A DNA stretch of 64,000 bases from Cranoglanis bouderius (GCA_023630585.1 CM042555.1:5412501-5476500), one strand, 5' to 3'. Shown: positions 1-12,765, counted from the stretch's first letter. Program-made: numbers and translations. The notes: generated from the letters alone by a model not told the origin.

Positions 1-662
1 GAATAGTAGGACAAGCACAAATGTAATATATTATATGTAATAATATAATATTATATGTAATATAAATAATAAAACTGTAACAATAGACAATGAAATGCTT
101 TAGTGTGAAATGCAATACACATAAATGCATGCAAATCATAATAACTGACACTGATTTTACAACAATTATGGCATTTAATTGTGCCTGTCTCACTATGCAG
201 TATTTAAAATTCAAAATGATAAAATGTTTTACATTCAAGATACAGTTTTACATTTGAGATCCAGCTTCATCATGCATCGCTTCTAGCAAATGTGGCATTT
301 ACTTACAATAACTTACCTATCTACTTACTTACAATAAATAATCAAATACTAGCCTTTAAATAATAAATCACAGCTAGGCTTTTTAGAACATGTTACCTCT
401 ACAATTCGCAGAACACACGGGGGGCTTCTGAGTGAAATGCTATGAAATGTCATATAACCTATTACTGGGATGTCCAAAAGAGGCACCTTATTCTGAAATC
501 GTGTACACTAGTAGCTTAACAATTTTTGAATGTTTGGATCATAAAAATTATGAAAGCTCATAGTAGAAAAAAATATATAATAAAAAGCTTACACATTATT
601 TGGTTACAAACTTAAAATATGCATGTGGTTATAAAATAAAACATATATAACTAATATAAAAC

Positions 663-664
<2 letters not shown>

Positions 665-744
<80 letters not shown>
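665..744. repeat. (TA)n microsatellite
   Basis: About 80 bases of near-perfect TA dinucleotides in AT-rich sequence. The rest of 1-2498 shows no convincing coding exon; short open frames there have no recognisable motif. Confidence 0.95.
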
Positions 745-748
<4 letters not shown>

Positions 749-1499
749 CTATAAAAAAAAATATATTGATAACCATTTATTTTCTGTAGCATAAACTGTA
801 AACATAAGTAATGACATAAAATAATAATTAAAAAAAAGTTTTAAAAAATTATTGTAGTCTTGCAATTTTTTCAACTTTTTGAATGTATAAGAATTGACAA
901 AGCATTACATTAAATGACCAAGTCACAAAAAGTCAAGTATATCATAACATTTTGATTAGTGAAAAATATATTAAACTTGAAATGATAACTAATAGCACCT
1001 GCAATTTAAAAGTTATTTATATTTGATTTATCATATGCAAAGTGTCTACCATCTGAGGTCATTTATGAAAAATTCCACTAGAAGAGACATCAAACTGAAT
1101 TCAAGTGTGATACCCAAACCTGAGCAGGTGCTTGAAGGTAGACAATAAGTCAAGATGTCATGAATGAAATTCCCAGAAATAAAATGATACTTTTCCTCAA
1201 CTTAGGCCCCTTTGACACCTGGTCATTTCATGCATGTGATAAGATTTTAACCACATGCATTTACACTTGTAGTCAAATGTGTCTCAGATCAGACAGCATG
1301 AAATCTGATAGCTGTATTGACCGTATATACAAATGGGCTAAATACATTTGCACGGCAATTGCCTGAGTAGTTCCTTGTTATACTTTCTAAATTTTCATGC
1401 TGTTTTTAATCTAGCTGTCATCAATGTCAGCATTCATGAAGCTCAAGCATCACCTACTGGGAGGGGTTTTGGCTCTCAAATGTGGCTTGGACAGATTAT

Positions 1500-1850
1500 A
1501 TAACAATGTATGAAGGGTAACCACTTTATCCTATATTACCCTGTATTTATAAATATTTATCATATATGTGGGCAATTTCAATACAACTACCTCAGCTTAA
1601 TGTTGCACAGCATTATATTGCACATATCTGCACTTTATCCCAATTATAGTCAGACTGTTGCTGCCACCCATTTTTATATCCTTATATTATATTTGCATAG
1701 TTTTAAAAAATACTTTCCTGTATATAAGTTCTAGTTCATGTAAATTCTATTTTATGTCACGGACAGTCATAAAAAGCATTTCACTACACGCTGTACTGTG
1801 TATGGTTGTGCGTGTGACAAATAACATTTGAATTTGAATTTGAATTTGAG
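1500..1850 (+). repeat. Fish interspersed repeat ending in (GAATTT)n, LINE 3'-tail-like
   Basis: The segment ends with a GTGTGACAAATAACATTTGAA-type block followed by three GAATTT units. This layout is typical of fish non-LTR retrotransposon 3' ends with a short tandem tail. The 5' limit is uncertain and no reverse transcriptase is visible. The class is assigned from memory of fish repeats. Confidence 0.5.
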
Positions 1851-2498
1851 GATACAAAACTGTAATAAATGCATTTACTTATATAATATAATCCTTATCC
1901 ATGTGTAATCCTGATGCTCAATGGCAGGATGCAAGTACATGAACTCCCTAAATTCCCCGTTGTGTATTAGGGATAAGTCAAAAATCATCGTCATAAACCC
2001 TGGAGGGGGTCAAATCCCATGCAGGCAGCAACACCCAAGGAAAATTTCAAAAACAGAAGTGCTATCAAGGTCAAAACTAGGAAACAATGAATCAATGAAG
2101 AAGGCTCAGTAATGCACTCTTACACTGAACAAGACTTTTCGATGAGACAAAGGAACGAGTGCATATAAAGACAAACTAATCAAGGGATGCACTCAGAACA
2201 GGTGCACACAATAGGTAACAGACAAGTAATGAGACAGGGTAGAGACAAAACCAAAATACAGATACACAGGTAAACAGGCAAAGTAAACAAAAAAGCATCT
2301 GGAGAGAACTCAACAAAACAAAATAGTGCAGCACTCATTACACTGGGAAACCAACCACATGCTGAGAAGGGGAATTTGCAACAGCATGAAAACCAGGTAT
2401 AAACAAGGTCTTCAATTCTAAAATGCTTGAATATATAGCTTCACTATAATAGTACTCAAACTAGCTATGCCTTTTTGACAAAGAAGGTCTTGAGACTT

Positions 2499-2504
2499 TT
2501 TAAT
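2499..2504 (-). terminator. Candidate polyadenylation signal of the dipeptidase gene
   Basis: ATTAAA on the minus strand, 18 bases beyond the TGA stop at 2522. It is the nearest signal-like hexamer after the stop. Without transcript data this is only a candidate, because longer 3'UTRs are possible. Confidence 0.35.
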
Positions 2505-2521
2505 GAATTATTGTATCGGCA

Positions 2522-5330
2522 TCAATTCAGATACGTCAGTTTATGTAGCAGCATAAAGTGGAAAAAGAAAACAGTCCAAAACAGAGCACCTGAGCTTAAA
2601 AGATTACTCGCTTGCATACCAGATGACTTGACTTGTTCTGAGTGACCCGGGTGCTGCAGCACCAAACGGCATTCGTTTTGGGCCTCTGCATCGGGGATTA
2701 ATGCCTCACTGGGAAGAGTGTTGCGCAGTTCATCACGTATCTGTACAGCAGCACAACAAGACAGAAAAAGCAACAGCTTTTAGACGTGCAAGACGTTGCA
2801 AACACATTCTACAAACAAGGTTGGATATTGACACAGTCTGGGATTACAATGGAACAGGACACTGTAGAAACAGATGGCAATAATGATACATTTCATAGGA
2901 ACGTGTGGGAAACACAGGACGGATATCATAAGACTGAGGACTTAAGTACAATAGCTCACATGATTTCCTTTGTATAGCAGCTGCTTTGAAATGTTATTGT
3001 CACAAAAGTAGTTCTTCTGCTTTATATACATAAAATAAAAAATCTCTTTACTTGGGGTGTTTGCCATACAAGATACAATAACGTATTACAACGAGTACAT
3101 TATTAAAAACATTTGATACACACAGCCAGAATTACTGTCAGAGCTACTAATATAGAACACTTAATCAACACATTCTGACCAATCAGAATCAATCATTCAG
3201 TGGAGCTGTGATGTACAGTACTGTGCAAAGGTTTTAGGCACCCTATTATTTTAGTACAAACTTTGCTATAGATTTTTTGTTTGATGACTTCTACATTATC
3301 AAGTCAGTACAAAAAAACATTTTAGATTCCCAAACATTAGTTTTCTAGCACAAAATTAAATGTTACAGAAAAATGTTTGTATGTCATTAAAGAAAGCAGG
3401 AACTTAAGTAAGAGACACTTTTCAGACAAAAAACACAATGAAGGCTGCTGGGTTTTGCTGCAAAAATAAGAAGCGAGTGCGAAAGTCAAAGTCTCCAGAA
3501 GAACTGTGTCTGGTTCTGCAAGATGCTCAGTAAAACTTACCAGCTCATTTCCTTATAAAAATGCACTAATTGTACCGGGAACTATAATTTTTATTTTTTT
3601 GTCACACCAAATATTGACCAATATGAATAGTTTCATTTACTACTGTTTATTGCGCTTTACAGTATTTTTTTTTAAATGTAGAAACATTTAATTTCATTAT
3701 TTTGAAGGCATCTTTGCTCTACAGCATTTCTTTGTATGTGCCTAAAACTTTTGCACAGTACTGTATATGTATTTCCAAAGCTGTTTGGTGGTGACCAATT
3801 GATGTGCATTTTCTGGGAATAGATCAGGTCTTCCGTTTCTAGCTCATACATTCTTCTGCTTACATCTATTGTTATGAACTTATATATACTGTATACACTA
3901 ACTCCTCCTACAGAGCCATATCTAATGAAAATTTGGTGATTTTTATGCTCACAGACACCTGATTCGGGTGTTTAAATGAAGGCCATCTCTCACCTTCTCC
4001 ACTTTCTCAAACACTCGGAGAAAGTTGAGCCTCAGCACGCCTGCCAGGTCTTCCTCGCTCCAGTGCCTACTCAACAGTTCTCCAATAAGAGCAGGGTATT
4101 TAGACACATCTTCCAGACCTTGAGGAAACCTACAAGTACATACACAAACACTCAGAAGGAAACACTGTTTTATGGTTCATGAGATTAAGGGCAGATGTTT
4201 ATTCCAGATGCCAGTCTGGAACAGAGTAAGTATGTGTGCTGGAATTCGAACAAATTAGACATGTGCAAACAGGAAAGTTCTCTTACCCACTGGCCCCATC
4301 ATAGTCACTCCCGATTCCAATGTGCTCTGCTCCTATCACACGCTTAAGATGGTCAAAATGGTCTGAAGGGCACAGGATTAAGATAAAAATTTCAGTAGAG
4401 AGGAATATTAAACAGATGATGCAATATACAATCTGTATACTGTATGATGTTTTTTTTTTCTTCAAACATAAAACCTTGCTATTAGTATTTGGAGGGAATA
4501 TCAGAACTGATCACAATTCCTAAGACATTTTTAGGGAGATCTTGGACCCTAAAGCTCATTCTTAGTTTTTCACACTGAGCATTTTGCAGCAAAACACTGA
4601 TTTTCTGCAAGCATTTGTGTTGATTTGGATGTACCAAGTTTGGAGTATTTTAACCACCTGCCAGAAGTAAACAGTTTTCAAGCTACATTAACCTTAGTAT
4701 AAGGAACCAATCTGTGTGGCTCTTTTGGAATGAAAACTGGTAGACTAGACTGGACACCACTGTATTTACAATTACAATTAATACAATGAATATTTTACAA
4801 TAGCCACCTGAACCACTTGCAAAAAGGCTCCATCAGTTTAATGATTCATCAACATGTTTTATATTGTTGTGTATGGGCAAAAAGCTGTCAAAAAGTTCTG
4901 TATGCTTCCAATAATGCTTCAGGTGCAGTATTGTGTGGGCTGCTTTAAAATAGGCTGTCCTTTGTGTAACTTGTGTCTAGTTGTAACTGTACTTAATGTT
5001 AGTTATAAATTCTTACATATTTTATATCTATTTCCTTACTTGTGCAGGTTTAGCATTGGATTGTTTTGTGGTGAAAGCTTTACATGTACGGAACCTGATA
5101 TTTATTCCACAAAAGACAGTTATTAGAGACTAAGAATTGTTTTTTTTTATGGTAATTGGTTTGCATATATATTCTTTAGTGAAAGTGCTGAACTCACCAG
5201 CTACAAGAGAGACATTTGACTGAGCACCACAGGCTATAAAATCACTGTAAAAGTTCACCATGATGAGCCCTCCATTTGCTTTCTAGTGTAGAAATGTAAA
5301 GGATTAAATTAATAAGTATGGCATGTGAAT

Positions 5331-5376
<46 letters not shown>

Positions 5377-6476
5377 GTGACAGGCCTATTAATACACATA
5401 GATTATTCATAGCACACAAAGTTTCCAGAAAAACAGGAAGTTTCAGACAAAAGTCCTTCAGCTATGCAAGCAAAGTATTCCTGAGATACATCCTATAGCC
5501 TTTTGCTTATTTCTTCAAACTCTATCTGAAAGATACACGAGACCCTAAATCTAATATACTCTCTCTTCTGGCACATTAGCACAAGACAGCTTGGAGTCAC
5601 CAGCATGAGAAGCAGTTTATCAGGGACGTTGCGTGGGTTGTTACAGATGGTGTAGGCGGAGGAGTGGCTGAAGATGACCGGAGCCTTGGAAAGTTGCAGC
5701 ACGGCTTGTGCTGTAGCCCAGGAAGAATGAGACAGATCGATCAACATTCCCAGCCTGTTCATCTCATGCACTACTTCCTGGAGTAATGAGCAGGATACAT
5801 ACACACAATAATAGATTATTATTACTAAAAATAAATGCAGCAAATATGGCTTCACTGTCCAAACAAAGACTTCCTCTTTTGGATGAGCATGACAAGCCTG
5901 ACACGACAAACAATGGGCACACCGTTAAACCAAGACCAAATTTATATACGCACACACACACACTTGCGTATTTCACATCTTTGTTTGGAGGAGCCCTACT
6001 TCAAACCAGCATGTGACTCGATGATTAATTTAGAGTAACACACACATACACATTCACACACACTAGGCGTGTAGTGCAATGCAATTTTCTTTTACAATGG
6101 ACAGAACAATGTCTGTTTTAATATATATTGTAAAGATTGGGAACAGGTTCATGGAGGGGATAAAGTCTGCATATTGTTGTACATACTGTAAGTCAGAAAT
6201 GCGTCAAGACTTTTTGTGCAGTTTTTAAATGCACGGTACTTCGGGTGGGTATTTTGCTGAGACCTTCCCACTCCTGCCCTTCAAGCTCTACAGGAAAGTA
6301 TAAATCTCTTGCTCATGCAACTTTTTTGTTTCATCCTATGGGATCCCTGTTCTGGCAAGCTTTTTTGCCAGATAAATAGAAAACAAATAGTGCACCTCCT
6401 ATTAATATCTGTATTTGTATTTGCTGTATTCGTTTATCACCTGTTCAGTACTAATAATGTATTCATATTCGGTTAC

Positions 6477-6510
<34 letters not shown>

Positions 6511-7029
6511 TTAAAGTTTTGTGTTAATTTCAAATGTTTTTTGATTACCTCGCCGAATTTTGTCAAGCTTCTGTTTTCTCTCTTGTAGTAAGAGTAATGT
6601 AGGGAAGCGCTTTCTGCCCTACATAAGAAAATGAGTGAGAAACATCTGCTCAGTTATCTTGCTATGCACACACGCAAACACACACTACCCAAAACCAAGC
6701 AATGAGTAGATGTTATCTGCATGGTGCTCTTTCCCAAAATAGCAGTGACAGTGACACGCCAATGTTGCTGTTGTGCAGAGAATGGCCCACCACACAAATA
6801 ATAATGAAAATAATAATACTAATAACAACAGCATGAACGATTGTGTGTCCATGTGCTTACCAAGGTGTGTTGCAGGTGTGGGTGAGCGCCACAGATCTCA
6901 CTCCAAGTTGGTAGAACATGCGTAAAGCTGGCAGACTGCTATCGATTGCATGGCCTCCTTCTACACTGATCAAACAAGCTATCTTCTTTGTGGCATTTAT
7001 TTCTTCAAATACACCCACGCCCACACCCA

Positions 7030-7066
<37 letters not shown>

Positions 7067-10000
7067 ACACACAAACACTTAAAGCAAGTTATGAGTGCAA
7101 TCTTTCAGGCAATCTTCATTCAAGTGCAAATGTGTAGTGATGTGGAAAAATGGCCTCCTGAATGTGCATTATGTTCCGGAAATTGCCCCTTTGCCACATA
7201 TTATCCCACAACTTCCATTAATGGGTGTGCCATCGTGTCTGACCCTAGTGAATATGGAAACTGAGAAAAAGGTGTGCATGCATCCTTTATGTTATCACTG
7301 AAAAATATCACTAAAAGTATGAGATGAAAATGTGCAGCATCTAAAATATACACAGTAAACATACTATGTAATAAGAAAATATGTTTCTTATTCTCCTGGT
7401 AATTGAATATATTACATAATATATTATACAACAAAATAGAGTAGCTTTAAAGGAAATAAAATTTGCAGGGTTTTTTAGGTCAGGAAAGTGGCAATATTTT
7501 TTATCCCCATATACACTGAGTTCATACCTGCAGCGGTGGTAGCCAACTCCAGCTCTGGGTATTCAGTGCACACACGTCGTATCACATCAATCTGCTCCAA
7601 TGCCAGTCTAACGGCGTCCTTGTCCTGAGCTGTACATAACACATATGCCGCAAACATCTGACAGAGGAAAAGTTGGTCACAGTTCATTAATATAGATTAT
7701 TGAATCAGTAGGGTATTGATTCAGTACAGGATATTGAATCAGACTAGAATATTCAATCAATATAAGGTATGTAATCACCAGTGTACTGAATCAGTACATG
7801 GTATTGAATGAGTGTAAGGTAGTGAATCAATAGAGTATTAAATCAGTATAGGTTACTGATTCAGTACAGGATACTAAATCAGTAGGGTATTTAAACAACA
7901 TAGGCTATTGAATCAGTTGGGTACTGAATCAGTATAGGGTACTGAATCAGCAGCATCTGTTGGACTAAGTTGTATTAGATAAAGCACAATACACAATAAC
8001 AAACAAGCATTCATTGAGGAAAACTTTTTGTTTTATTGAATCATCTGCTTTTACATCTACATTTTCATCTAGTTTCCTATTATGTCACTGTCAATGCTAG
8101 GCATCAAGCTAGCTAGGACTTATTTCATTCATTTACAGTACTGTGCAAAACTTTTAGGCACATGCAAAGAAATGCTGTAGAGCAAAGATGCCTTCAAAAT
8201 AATGACATTAAATGTTTATACATTTAAAAAAAAACAGGGTGCCTAAAACTTTTGCACAGTACTGTATGTTAGCAGTTCTCCTAGTATTTTGTGTATTCCC
8301 ACCCACCCTTCTTGTTTATACACCTATAAACTAAATAAAATCATTTTAAAATTCTTGTACTTTGTACATGGTTTAATTGCAAACTCATAATAAAGACAAT
8401 AAAAGTTAATATAATGTAAATAAAATATCTGGTTTTAATTTTTTTTTTTTTTTGCTTTTTCTTGCTTTTTTTTTTGCAAGTTTTGTTAGTGGATGATAGC
8501 TAATTCAAGACTTTATATCCCATATTTTAAGGGCTTTAGGATGACCAAATATGTAACTATATGTAACATATATGTATTGCTGCTTTTCATGAGGCATGAG
8601 TATGTTATGTGATGTGTATTTTTAGGTTGTTTACACACTGATCTAACTCTTCTCTGATCAGCAAACACAAGGAATCATTTGTTTATGCAAAGTGCATGCT
8701 ACACTAACATAGTGTACAGTACAAATCGCATTTCCTGCAAATGTTGGGCCTTCACACTGTAAACCCAGCACTCGAGACCTGTGCTGTACAGCTTTATAAG
8801 CTGGAGCTCTGGATAACTTATTCTTACACATACAGAAGTTTTCCTAAAACATTTTATATGCTATGAAGGATTTGAATGAAGCTGTAAAGGAGCAGATACA
8901 GTGCCCTCCACTAATATTGGCACCCTTGGTAAATATGAGCAAAGAAGGCTGTGAAAAATTGTCTTTATTGTTTAGCCTTTTGATCTTTTCTTTTAAAAAA
9001 AGATCATAAAAATACTCTGCTTTCATGGATATCAAACAATTACAAACACAACACAGGTTCATCAAAAAAAAAAATCTTTGTTAAATATAGGTGTGCAACA
9101 ATTATTGGCACCCCTATGAATTCATATGAGAACAATATACTTGAAGTATATTCCAATTGTTATTTTACTTTTTTTTTTAGTACACCTGGGTGACTAGGAA
9201 CAGGAAACTGTTCAACCATGACTTCCTGTTTCACAGGGGTATAAATATGAGGTAACACATAGACCAAATTCCCTTAGTCATTCATAACAACGGGTTAGAG
9301 CAAGGAATATAGCTGTGATGTGCGGCAAAAGGTTGTTGAGCTTTACAAAATGGGAAGTGGCTATAAGAAAATAGCACAACATCAGGGCAATAATTAAGAA
9401 GTTCCAGTCAACTTGAAATGTTATGAATCAACCTGGAATTGGACGAGCGTCTATATTGTCTCAACGCACTGTGAAGAGAATGGTTCGAGTGGCCAAAAAA
9501 TCTCCAAGGATCACAGCTGGAGAATTGCAGAAGTTAGTTGAGTCTTGGGTCAGAAAGTCTCCAAAACTACAATCTGAAGTCACCTACATCACCAGTTGTT
9601 TGGAAGGGTTTCAAGAAAAAAGCCTCTACTCTCATCCAAAAACAAACTCAAGCATCTTCAGTTTGCCAGAAACTACTGGAACTTCAAATGTGATCGGGTT
9701 CTATGGTCAGATGAAACCAAAGTAGAGCTTTTTGGCAATAAACACCAGAGGTGGTTTTGGTGCACACAGAAAGGTAGGCATATGGAAAAGTACCTCAGGC
9801 CCACAGTTAAATATGGTGGTGGCTCTTTAATGCTTTGGGGCTGTTTTTCTGCCAGGGGACCTGGACATTTTGTTAGGATACATGGCATCATGGACTCCAT
9901 CAAATATCAACAGATATTAAATGAAAACCTGACTGCCACAAAACCAAGGTCCTGCCATGGCCATCCCAGTCCCCTGACTTGAAACCCATAGAAAGCCTGT

Positions 10001-12765
10001 GGGGTGAACTGAAGAGGAGAGTCCACCAGCATGGACCTTGAAATTTGAAGGATCTGGAGAGATTCTGTATGGAGGATTGGTCTCAGATCCCTTGCCATGT
10101 ATTCTCCAACCTCAATAGGCATTATAGAGCTGTTATCTTGGCAAAGGGAGGTAGCACAAAGTATTGACTAAAAGGGTGCCAATCATTTTTGCACACCGAT
10201 ATTTAACAAAGATTTTTTTTTTTTGATAAACCTGTGTTTTGTTTGCAATTGTTTGATATCCATGAAAGCAGAGCATTTTTGTGAATTCTTTTGAACAAAA
10301 GATCAAAAGGTTAAACAATAAAGATAATTTTTCACAGCCTTCTTTGCTCATATTTACCAAGGGTGCCAATATTAGTGGAGGGCACTGTAGGTGTCTAAAC
10401 ATACAAACATAGTATTTTGCAAACATGCAGTCTGCACTCTGCGTACTGCATTTTGTACGTAGTGCTAAAAGTAGTTCATATTTCTTTATGTATTTATTTA
10501 TTTAAATATTTATTTATAATATTTCATTAAAAAATCTATTTAGATTCTGGTGTCAAAACTGCATTTGTAAAAATCTACTGCAAAGTGTCATAGTAGGGCG
10601 TAGAACTACACTACCCATCAGCCCCAGCATGTCACATGCCTCACTAATCACTAGCACCTGAGTCTTGTCATGCCTTGTAGTACCACTACTTAAGTTCTAG
10701 TTTGTTCACCATCTCATTGTCAAGCTTTTGTTGTAGTTGCTGTTTGTGCCACATTATTGCTTATAGTCTGCTCATTATGAGCAGATGATCTGATCCAGCC
10801 ATGTCAAAACAGGAATAATCATTCTGTGGTCACATTGAACACTGTCTTTGCCCTTTAAAGTAATTCCAAGGTTACTTTGAAACCAGAATGCTGGGAAATT
10901 AATTCACTTGATTGTTTTTTAGACAGTGCTTTTATCAATCGACACAAAGCACTAAAAGCAGCTTTACAGAAATCTGGATGTAGATTTACATCTCTAATGA
11001 ACAAGCCAGTGGTGACAGTGGAAAGAGAAAAACTCCCTGAGACAGCATGAGGAAGAAACCTTGAGAGGAACCAGACTCAAAAGAGAACCAACCCTTTTTT
11101 GTGTAAAACCAGATAGTGGTATAAATCATGACTCTTCACAACTGTATACTGTATACAGTATCATACATACTGCAGGACAGATTTTATGATCTCAGAACTC
11201 AGAAATCTTTCCCTGTGAGACATAAACACTACCTGTTACACCAGTAATGCCACCATACTGGCCATATTTAACTCTTAATCTCAGCAAAAAATTTGAAAAT
11301 AAATTTCAAAATATTATAGAATATTTCCAAGGAACAGTGTAAAGCAGACACTACCTGTCCTCCAACATGAGCAGCTTTGAGTCGGGTAATATCCGTAGCT
11401 GTTTGCGTGCTGTTGTACAAATTAAACTGGCTGAGTTTGTTATTGCTGCGCATGCGCAGTTGCAAAGGGAGGTCATTGTGTCTGTAGAAAGAAAGGAAAG
11501 GGATTGTGAATGTAAATGTAAGGAATGGTACACTTTCACACTTCACAGTAAGTTTTCTTCGGTTTCTAGGCTCCAGTTGTATTCTGTATTTCTGATTTTA
11601 AGATACTCTCATCAACTTTGTACAATGCAAGTGGCCACTTGCAGCACACAACTTACCCTTAGACAGTCCCTTCAGGATTTCATGATTTTGCGATCACAGA
11701 AATGAACACAAAATCAAGCAAACTCTGCAACATTCAGAGGAGCTTGCAATTTTTCAAAATTACCACAGATATTCTGCATATTTGGGCCAAGACGTGTCAT
11801 GTGACATCATCACAACATGCAATAATCACAGCAGAAGACAGTGCAAAACAATTTCATGCAATTTCGCCAATTCAGGTAGCTTTCCGCAAAAAAAACACAA
11901 TCTCCACAAGTTACATTGCAAATTTTGAACGAAAACAGCAGCAAAATCAAGCATTTTTTGACGCAAAAATCACAAAAAAAACACAGCGAAATTTTCTACG
12001 GACTGCTTAGAGGCAAACATAATGTATATTAATAGACATGCAGCAGGGTGAAATGGGAACTAAAACATAGCAAAATTTCAACTGCAAATGAAATTATACT
12101 TTCGGTTTTCACCAAGAGAGTAAAAATGCTGAAACATTTTGCCCCCAAAACAGTTACCATGTTTTGCTTCAAGGATTATTCAATTACCGTTACTGAACCT
12201 GTAGCACACCATCCAGATGCAAACGTGCCAACCATGTATACTTTTTTTTCCAGCTCAATTTAGTGAAGAAAAGTTCATCCTTTTAGTAGGAAATTATCAA
12301 CAAAGTGTTTCTTCATCTTGTAGATTTCCAATTAACCAGTAATTCTTTAATGCTTAACATTTCATTAAGGTATCTGAATTTTCAAAACCATAAAAACCTA
12401 AATTAATTATAACTTAACAAACAAAGAAGAAGAAGAAGAAAGCCTCTTGGTTTCTAGTTCATGGGTTCTGATTTTGTCCTGATTTTGCCATGAATTTTGG
12501 CTTCAGGTTCGATCGAGTTTTAGGAAACTTTGGAAGGCAATGATGTTTCCAGGACTGGAGCTAATAAACTTAATTATACTGCCTGCGAATGATCTAAAGT
12601 GAGATAAAGCAGCAGGTATCATTACCCATCTATCAGTCGGTATTTAGACATCAGCTCCAAAGTTTTATTGGTCAAACTGGAATCAGACTGCACTCCACGC
12701 AGAAGGAGGAGGAAAGCACAGCACAGGCTCAGCTCACATACGCCCAGTGCTTTTAGGGCTAACAT
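2522..12765 (-). CDS. dpep2: Membrane dipeptidase (renal dipeptidase family, DPEP1/2-like), 10 coding exons
   Basis: A zinc peptidase that cleaves dipeptides, and in mammals leukotriene D4, at the outer cell surface. Coding exons in order: 12765-12626, 11481-11355, 7657-7528, 7002-6861, 6618-6549, 5777-5601, 5282-5198, 4362-4287, 4129-3994, 2740-2522. All junctions are GT/AG, the phases agree, and the product is 433 aa (family about 410-490). Residues 1-28 form a signal peptide with a Leu-rich core. Zinc and active-site residues are all present: H48 and D50 (HND), E147 (VEGGH), H220 (DLSHSS), H241 (FSHSS) and D310 (GSDYDG). N-glycosylation sequons include NKT, NST, NAT, NRS and NVS. The C-terminus has a small-residue stretch and a hydrophobic segment, as for a GPI signal, but then seven more mostly polar residues, which is unusual. 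The motif NTPWAES favours DPEP2/3, while the C-terminal PSEALIP region recalls DPEP1, so the paralogue symbol is tentative; the family call is firm. ATTAAA lies 18 bases past the stop. Confidence 0.95.
3216..3763. mobile_element. Internally deleted Tc1-like element (MITE), TA target duplication
   Basis: Bounded by TA dinucleotides at 3214-3215 and 3764-3765. The termini are inverted copies beginning CAGTACTGTGCAAA and carrying TTTTAGGCAC just inside. At about 3479-3560 on the plus strand a relic of a Tc1 transposase C-terminus can be read (KSPEEL...LVLQDAQ, then a stop). Most of the transposase is missing, so the copy cannot be autonomous. It lies in the last intron of the dipeptidase gene. 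A 129-base relative lies at 8136-8264. Confidence 0.85.
5331..5376. repeat. (AAT)n microsatellite in a dipeptidase intron
   Basis: About 15 near-perfect AAT units, 50 bases upstream (minus sense) of the exon that ends at 5282, on the acceptor side of its intron. Confidence 0.95.
6481..6508. repeat. (CA)n microsatellite
   Basis: Fourteen CA units within the dipeptidase intron between exons 5 and 6, 41 bases from the donor of exon 5 (exon end 6549). Confidence 0.95.
7011..7075. repeat. (CA)n microsatellite abutting a splice acceptor
   Basis: About 65 bases of CA and CACCCA units on the plus strand, so (TG)n in the sense of the dipeptidase transcript. It ends nine bases from the acceptor of coding exon 4 (exon edge 7002) and replaces the usual polypyrimidine tract. 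See findings. Confidence 0.95.
7692..7955. repeat. Degenerate 16-18 base minisatellite with TGAATCAGTA core
   Basis: About 14 diverged tandem units, each resembling GTACTGAATCAGTATAGG, fill this interval in the dipeptidase intron between exons 2 and 3. The core TACTGAATCAGTA is almost palindromic. Unit lengths vary from 16 to 19, so it is an old tandem array. Confidence 0.85.
8136..8264. mobile_element. 129-base palindromic MITE, same family as 3216-3763
   Basis: TA on each side (8134-8135, 8265-8266). The termini CAGTACTGTGCAAAA...GCAC are inverted copies, and the centre holds the AAATGCTGTAGAGCAAAGATG block also seen inverted near the right end of 3216-3763. It is almost a solo hairpin formed by the terminal regions of that family. 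Confidence 0.85.
8899..10387 (+). mobile_element. Tc1/mariner element with long inverted repeats, inactive
   Basis: TA flanks at 8897-8898 and 10388-10389. Terminal inverted repeats of over 100 bases begin CAGTGCCCTCCACTAATATT. The interior (about 9336-10170) encodes a Tc1-type transposase relic on the plus strand: the N-terminal helix-turn-helix part at 9423-9600, then LWSDETKVELFG and a GGGSLMLWGCF block, then SPDLKPIESLWGELK and a C-terminal KGGSTKY. Frameshifts near 9590 and 9930, an in-frame stop near 10040 and loss of the DNDPKH region break it. It lies in a dipeptidase intron, opposite to the gene. Confidence 0.93.
10905..11100 (-). repeat. LINE-like 3' end repeat
   Basis: Read on the minus strand it matches the block at 23255-23450: GGTTCCTC..., a GGAGTTTTTC core, CTGGATTTCTG and a GACAC.GTCC-like end near a TTGA-rich tail. 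This arrangement is common in fish non-LTR 3' ends. The two copies share clear word-level similarity in opposite orientations. Confidence 0.6.
11665..12004. mobile_element. Non-autonomous TIR repeat (AGTCCCTCCAGGATTT family), copy 1
   Basis: Starts AGTCCCTTCAGGATTTC and ends ...GGACT, giving short inverted termini. The interior (TTTTGCGATC, GACGTGTCATGTGAC, AATTTTGAA, GCAAAATCAAGC) is shared, reverse-complemented, with 59810-60218. It sits in a dipeptidase intron between coding exons 1 and 2. The open frames here are only a consequence of A-rich repeat sequence. Confidence 0.75.

Noticed and set aside
7692..7955. CRISPR-like array
   Set aside because: Repeats are contiguous and diverged with no spacers, and the setting is a vertebrate intron; it is a minisatellite.
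11367..11705. 112-codon plus-strand frame
   Set aside because: It is antisense to the dipeptidase exon that carries HNDLP, which explains its openness.
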